Shown here: in pieces, positions 61,722-64,000 of the stretch | Position numbering within the stretch: position 1 is the first letter of the stretch | Layout: each line of letters opens with the position of its first letter | Assembly (NCBI GenBank): GCA_037833965.1 | Contig: AP031358.1 | Coordinates: forward strand, 20,902,001 to 20,966,000 | Length of the DNA stretch: 64,000 nucleotides | Direction: 5' to 3' | From: Marchantia polymorpha subsp. ruderalis | Taxonomy: Eukaryota > Streptophyta > Marchantiopsida > Marchantiales > Marchantiaceae | Program-made: the position numbers and the translations under genes | The notes under the pieces: generated by a model | Seen by the model: only the letters and a program-made list of their open reading frames with translations | What the model was told of the DNA's origin: nothing | The model's database searches: none

Positions 61722-63860
61722 TTGTTGTGACCATACAACTTCCAGTTTTTAATGCACTGCAAGATGCTTCATATCGACCCTCTGGTACCTCAATAAGGTG
61801 CAGTGTTCACCATTGCATTCTGCTCCTTATCACAGCGATCTCACTTCCAGCATTTGATGCTTGAAGAAAGCAAGTAGCTGGTAAGTAGTTTCGAGACTCT
61901 GCATTCCTTTTCTTGTTTGTATTCGTCTGGGTAGTCCTGAATCTTGTTTCCAGCATCTAAAGCAGGTCAGAAGAAACTGCTTTTTAATTGCAAATGTTTT
62001 CTCTTGGGTTTATCCTATTTAGGAACACTGAGGTATAAGGACCAGAACAAGGAAAAAAAATCAAATATAGGAAGAAATGAATGAGAACTAGACTGGATCA
62101 TGCTGGACCCTCTATGGAGGGCTTGTACTCGGTGCTCCTCCTTAAGTTCACAGCTCGAGACAGAGTGGTTGCCAGCTTAGACACTGCAGAATCTGCTAGG
62201 AAATATCTACTGAAGCACTCGACAATCAGTCAGTTATGTTACTTACTTAGCTCTCTCTTTCCCACAGGTTGTTGGCAAATCAGGCGAACTCAAATCATCC
62301 AAACATTGAAGATGATCTGAGTGAAATGACTCTCTGTTCGTTGGTCACCTTCTTTACAATGATGGCAGCAGGATTATCATGGAGTTTCTTAAATATATGC
62401 TGCCTGAAGGTGCTCCTTGTTCTGAATCCAAGTTAGAAAGAATAGAAGGAACGAAGCCGCTGTTGTATTCTAGCCGCATCATGTTGCTATTGATGACAGA
62501 GCTCAGAAAAGCATGTGCGACCGCATCTTCATGTCTCGCAAGATCCGTAGCTAGTGTCTTTATTCGTGTTTTCCTGTTTCCATAGAAGGCACTGGGGTTA
62601 CCAGTGTTTTGTATGTCAAGTCTGAGCGACAAGACTGCAAGGGTCCATGATTCTTCTCCTAGAGCAAAGGGACGATGGTTTTCTGCGTAGTCACTTGTAT
62701 ACTGAGTGCAGAGTTGAAATTGATCTTGAAGTTTGCGTGAGTATGTGAAGGCCTCCTTACCTTGCTGTTTTTTGCAACCTTACGTTGACGATCCTCGTTT
62801 CTCAATGAAAGGAACAAGTAACGAAGCAAACTCAGCTCCAGCTTCAGCTCTTTGACTGTGGTCAGGTCTTGTTTTCAAGCTCAGACTTGGCACACCTTGA
62901 GGCAGCCCCTGGTGTCTGAAGTGACTTGAGACCCGTCTGCTTTCAAGCCTGGCTCAAGGGATGGAAATAGTGTAAGACTCTAAGATTCAAGGTGAATCAC
63001 TCTAAGATGAAAAACAAGTACCAAAGCACATGGAGACTGGATCTGGTCCTTGTGCTTCTACATACAGAGTTCTAGATCCGAGTTGTGACATATAGTGGTA
63101 CCTAGTCTTAATGTCATTATTGCGAGGATGACTGTCCATAGGAGTACCTAATACTAACACTAATATGGAAGAGTACTGGTGATCAACCTCTGTAGTTGTG
63201 GTGGTATCTTCTAGTTCTCTACCTTGGATATCAGTGTTCTAACTTTGTAGCCTCTATGTCGCTAACTATAGTGTCTTATATGAAGAGGAGAAAGCAATTG
63301 GATTTAGAAACCAAGTTTTACGTCCTGCAATTATTGTAAGAGCCATGCATCGCAACAGAGAAAGTCGTTCAGAGTTTTGCCCGACATCGATCGAGATTGC
63401 GAAGGAAAGGAAGATAATCTCTGATGCGTCGTCATTATCGGAATCAATGTACCGGTGAAAAAATAGCACCAACCTCGAGGCTACATATGATCATTAAAAT
63501 GGTGTAACAGTACCTCCTGCGAGTTTTAGTCGATGTTTTAGGCCTCAGTGACCATAATGCAGAATTTTAAAACAAAAGCATTGTGCATGTGTGACACGAT
63601 TTTGGAGTTCTACGTCAACGCTCGTACAGCTGTTGAAATCACTGCGCTGGATGCATTTGTTAATTCAAATGAATGACTCGAGAAGTACTCACATGGCGCT
63701 GTGACATCGGATAGAATAACACGTGGCGAGCATAGTTCTGGAAGTCCATAGGAGGTGCAGAGGCGGTTGCAAGACATCCGGGAAGTTTTGAAGATGTTTT
63801 GCGGGATAACATCTTGAATACTGAAGAATCTGTTACGAAAGCTTTGTGATCATATTGCAT
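61722..63860 (+). other. 3' region of the HNH gene and spacer
   Basis: It probably begins with the HNH 3' untranslated region. AGCTG|GTAAGTAG near 61,880 and a CCCACAG acceptor-like site near 62,268 could mark a spliced 3' leader-like tail, but this is weak. No second coding gene is recognised up to the edge. Confidence 0.35.
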
Positions 63861-63865
63861 GCGGG

Positions 63866-63935
63866 ATAGTTATTGTCATGAATGCGATGGGTAAAAATAA
63901 AATGCATTTTATTGCATTTTATTGACAATAACTAT
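63866..63935. repeat. Inverted repeat near the right edge
   Basis: ATAGTTATTGTCA (63866-63878) and TGACAATAACTAT (63923-63935) are perfect 13-base arms. The loop contains TAAAATGCATTTTA and repeated TTTTATTGCA. GCGATG/CATCGC pairs lie close by. It may be the inner part of a larger inverted repeat that continues past the window. Confidence 0.6.
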
Positions 63936-64000
63936 GCCAAATAGTTGCATCGCATTTCACTTTTCAACATTTTACTAAAATGCACGCACGTAAAAACTGG

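Overview
The window looks like nuclear DNA of a land plant, most likely a bryophyte-grade species (liverwort or moss). The reasons are the plant-only architecture of several genes (a PAS-domain Raf-like MAPKKK, an SCO4-like plastid CPBP protease, an organellar GatC, a plant START protein with membrane segments at both ends), GT-AG introns of about 70-870 bases, GC-rich promoter/leader islands in AT-rich spacers, and low gene density (about one gene per 10 kb). I cannot fix the species.

Layout. 99-6251 (-): the N-terminal three quarters of a PAS-RAF kinase. I rebuilt eleven coding exons with consistent phase; the rest of the kinase lies beyond the left edge. 7.7-9.9 kb: a GC-rich low-complexity island, probably its promoter and leader. 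10-16 kb: AT-rich spacer with a clean hAT-type MITE. 16636-18080 (+): GatC, five exons. 18602-20399 (+): an SCO4-like CPBP/CAAX protease, three exons. 20.4-35.8 kb: a repeat-rich stretch with two copies of a long-inverted-repeat element, a decayed Ty1/copia copy on the minus strand, and a solo LTR nested in or next to it with a perfect 5-base target duplication. 35813-36415 (-): a partial paralog of the RWD-DUF1115 gene at 40877-41746 (-). 43990-46621 (-): a START lipid-binding protein, six exons, with a partial tandem duplication of its first exon/intron just upstream. 48-58 kb: AT-rich spacer with hairpins and GC-rich islets but no gene I can recognise. 58.1-61.7 kb (+): an HNH-domain protein with a non-coding first exon and a long leader intron.

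The genes do not form a pathway. GatC (organellar Gln-tRNA synthesis) and the CPBP protease (plastid membrane) are head-to-tail neighbours and both probably organelle-targeted, but nothing beyond adjacency links them. I saw no CRISPR array, tRNA, rRNA or plausible new multi-gene system. The most informative findings are structural: the nested solo LTR, the two element families with boundary evidence, the RWD-DUF1115 paralog with a lost RWD half, and the START exon duplication.
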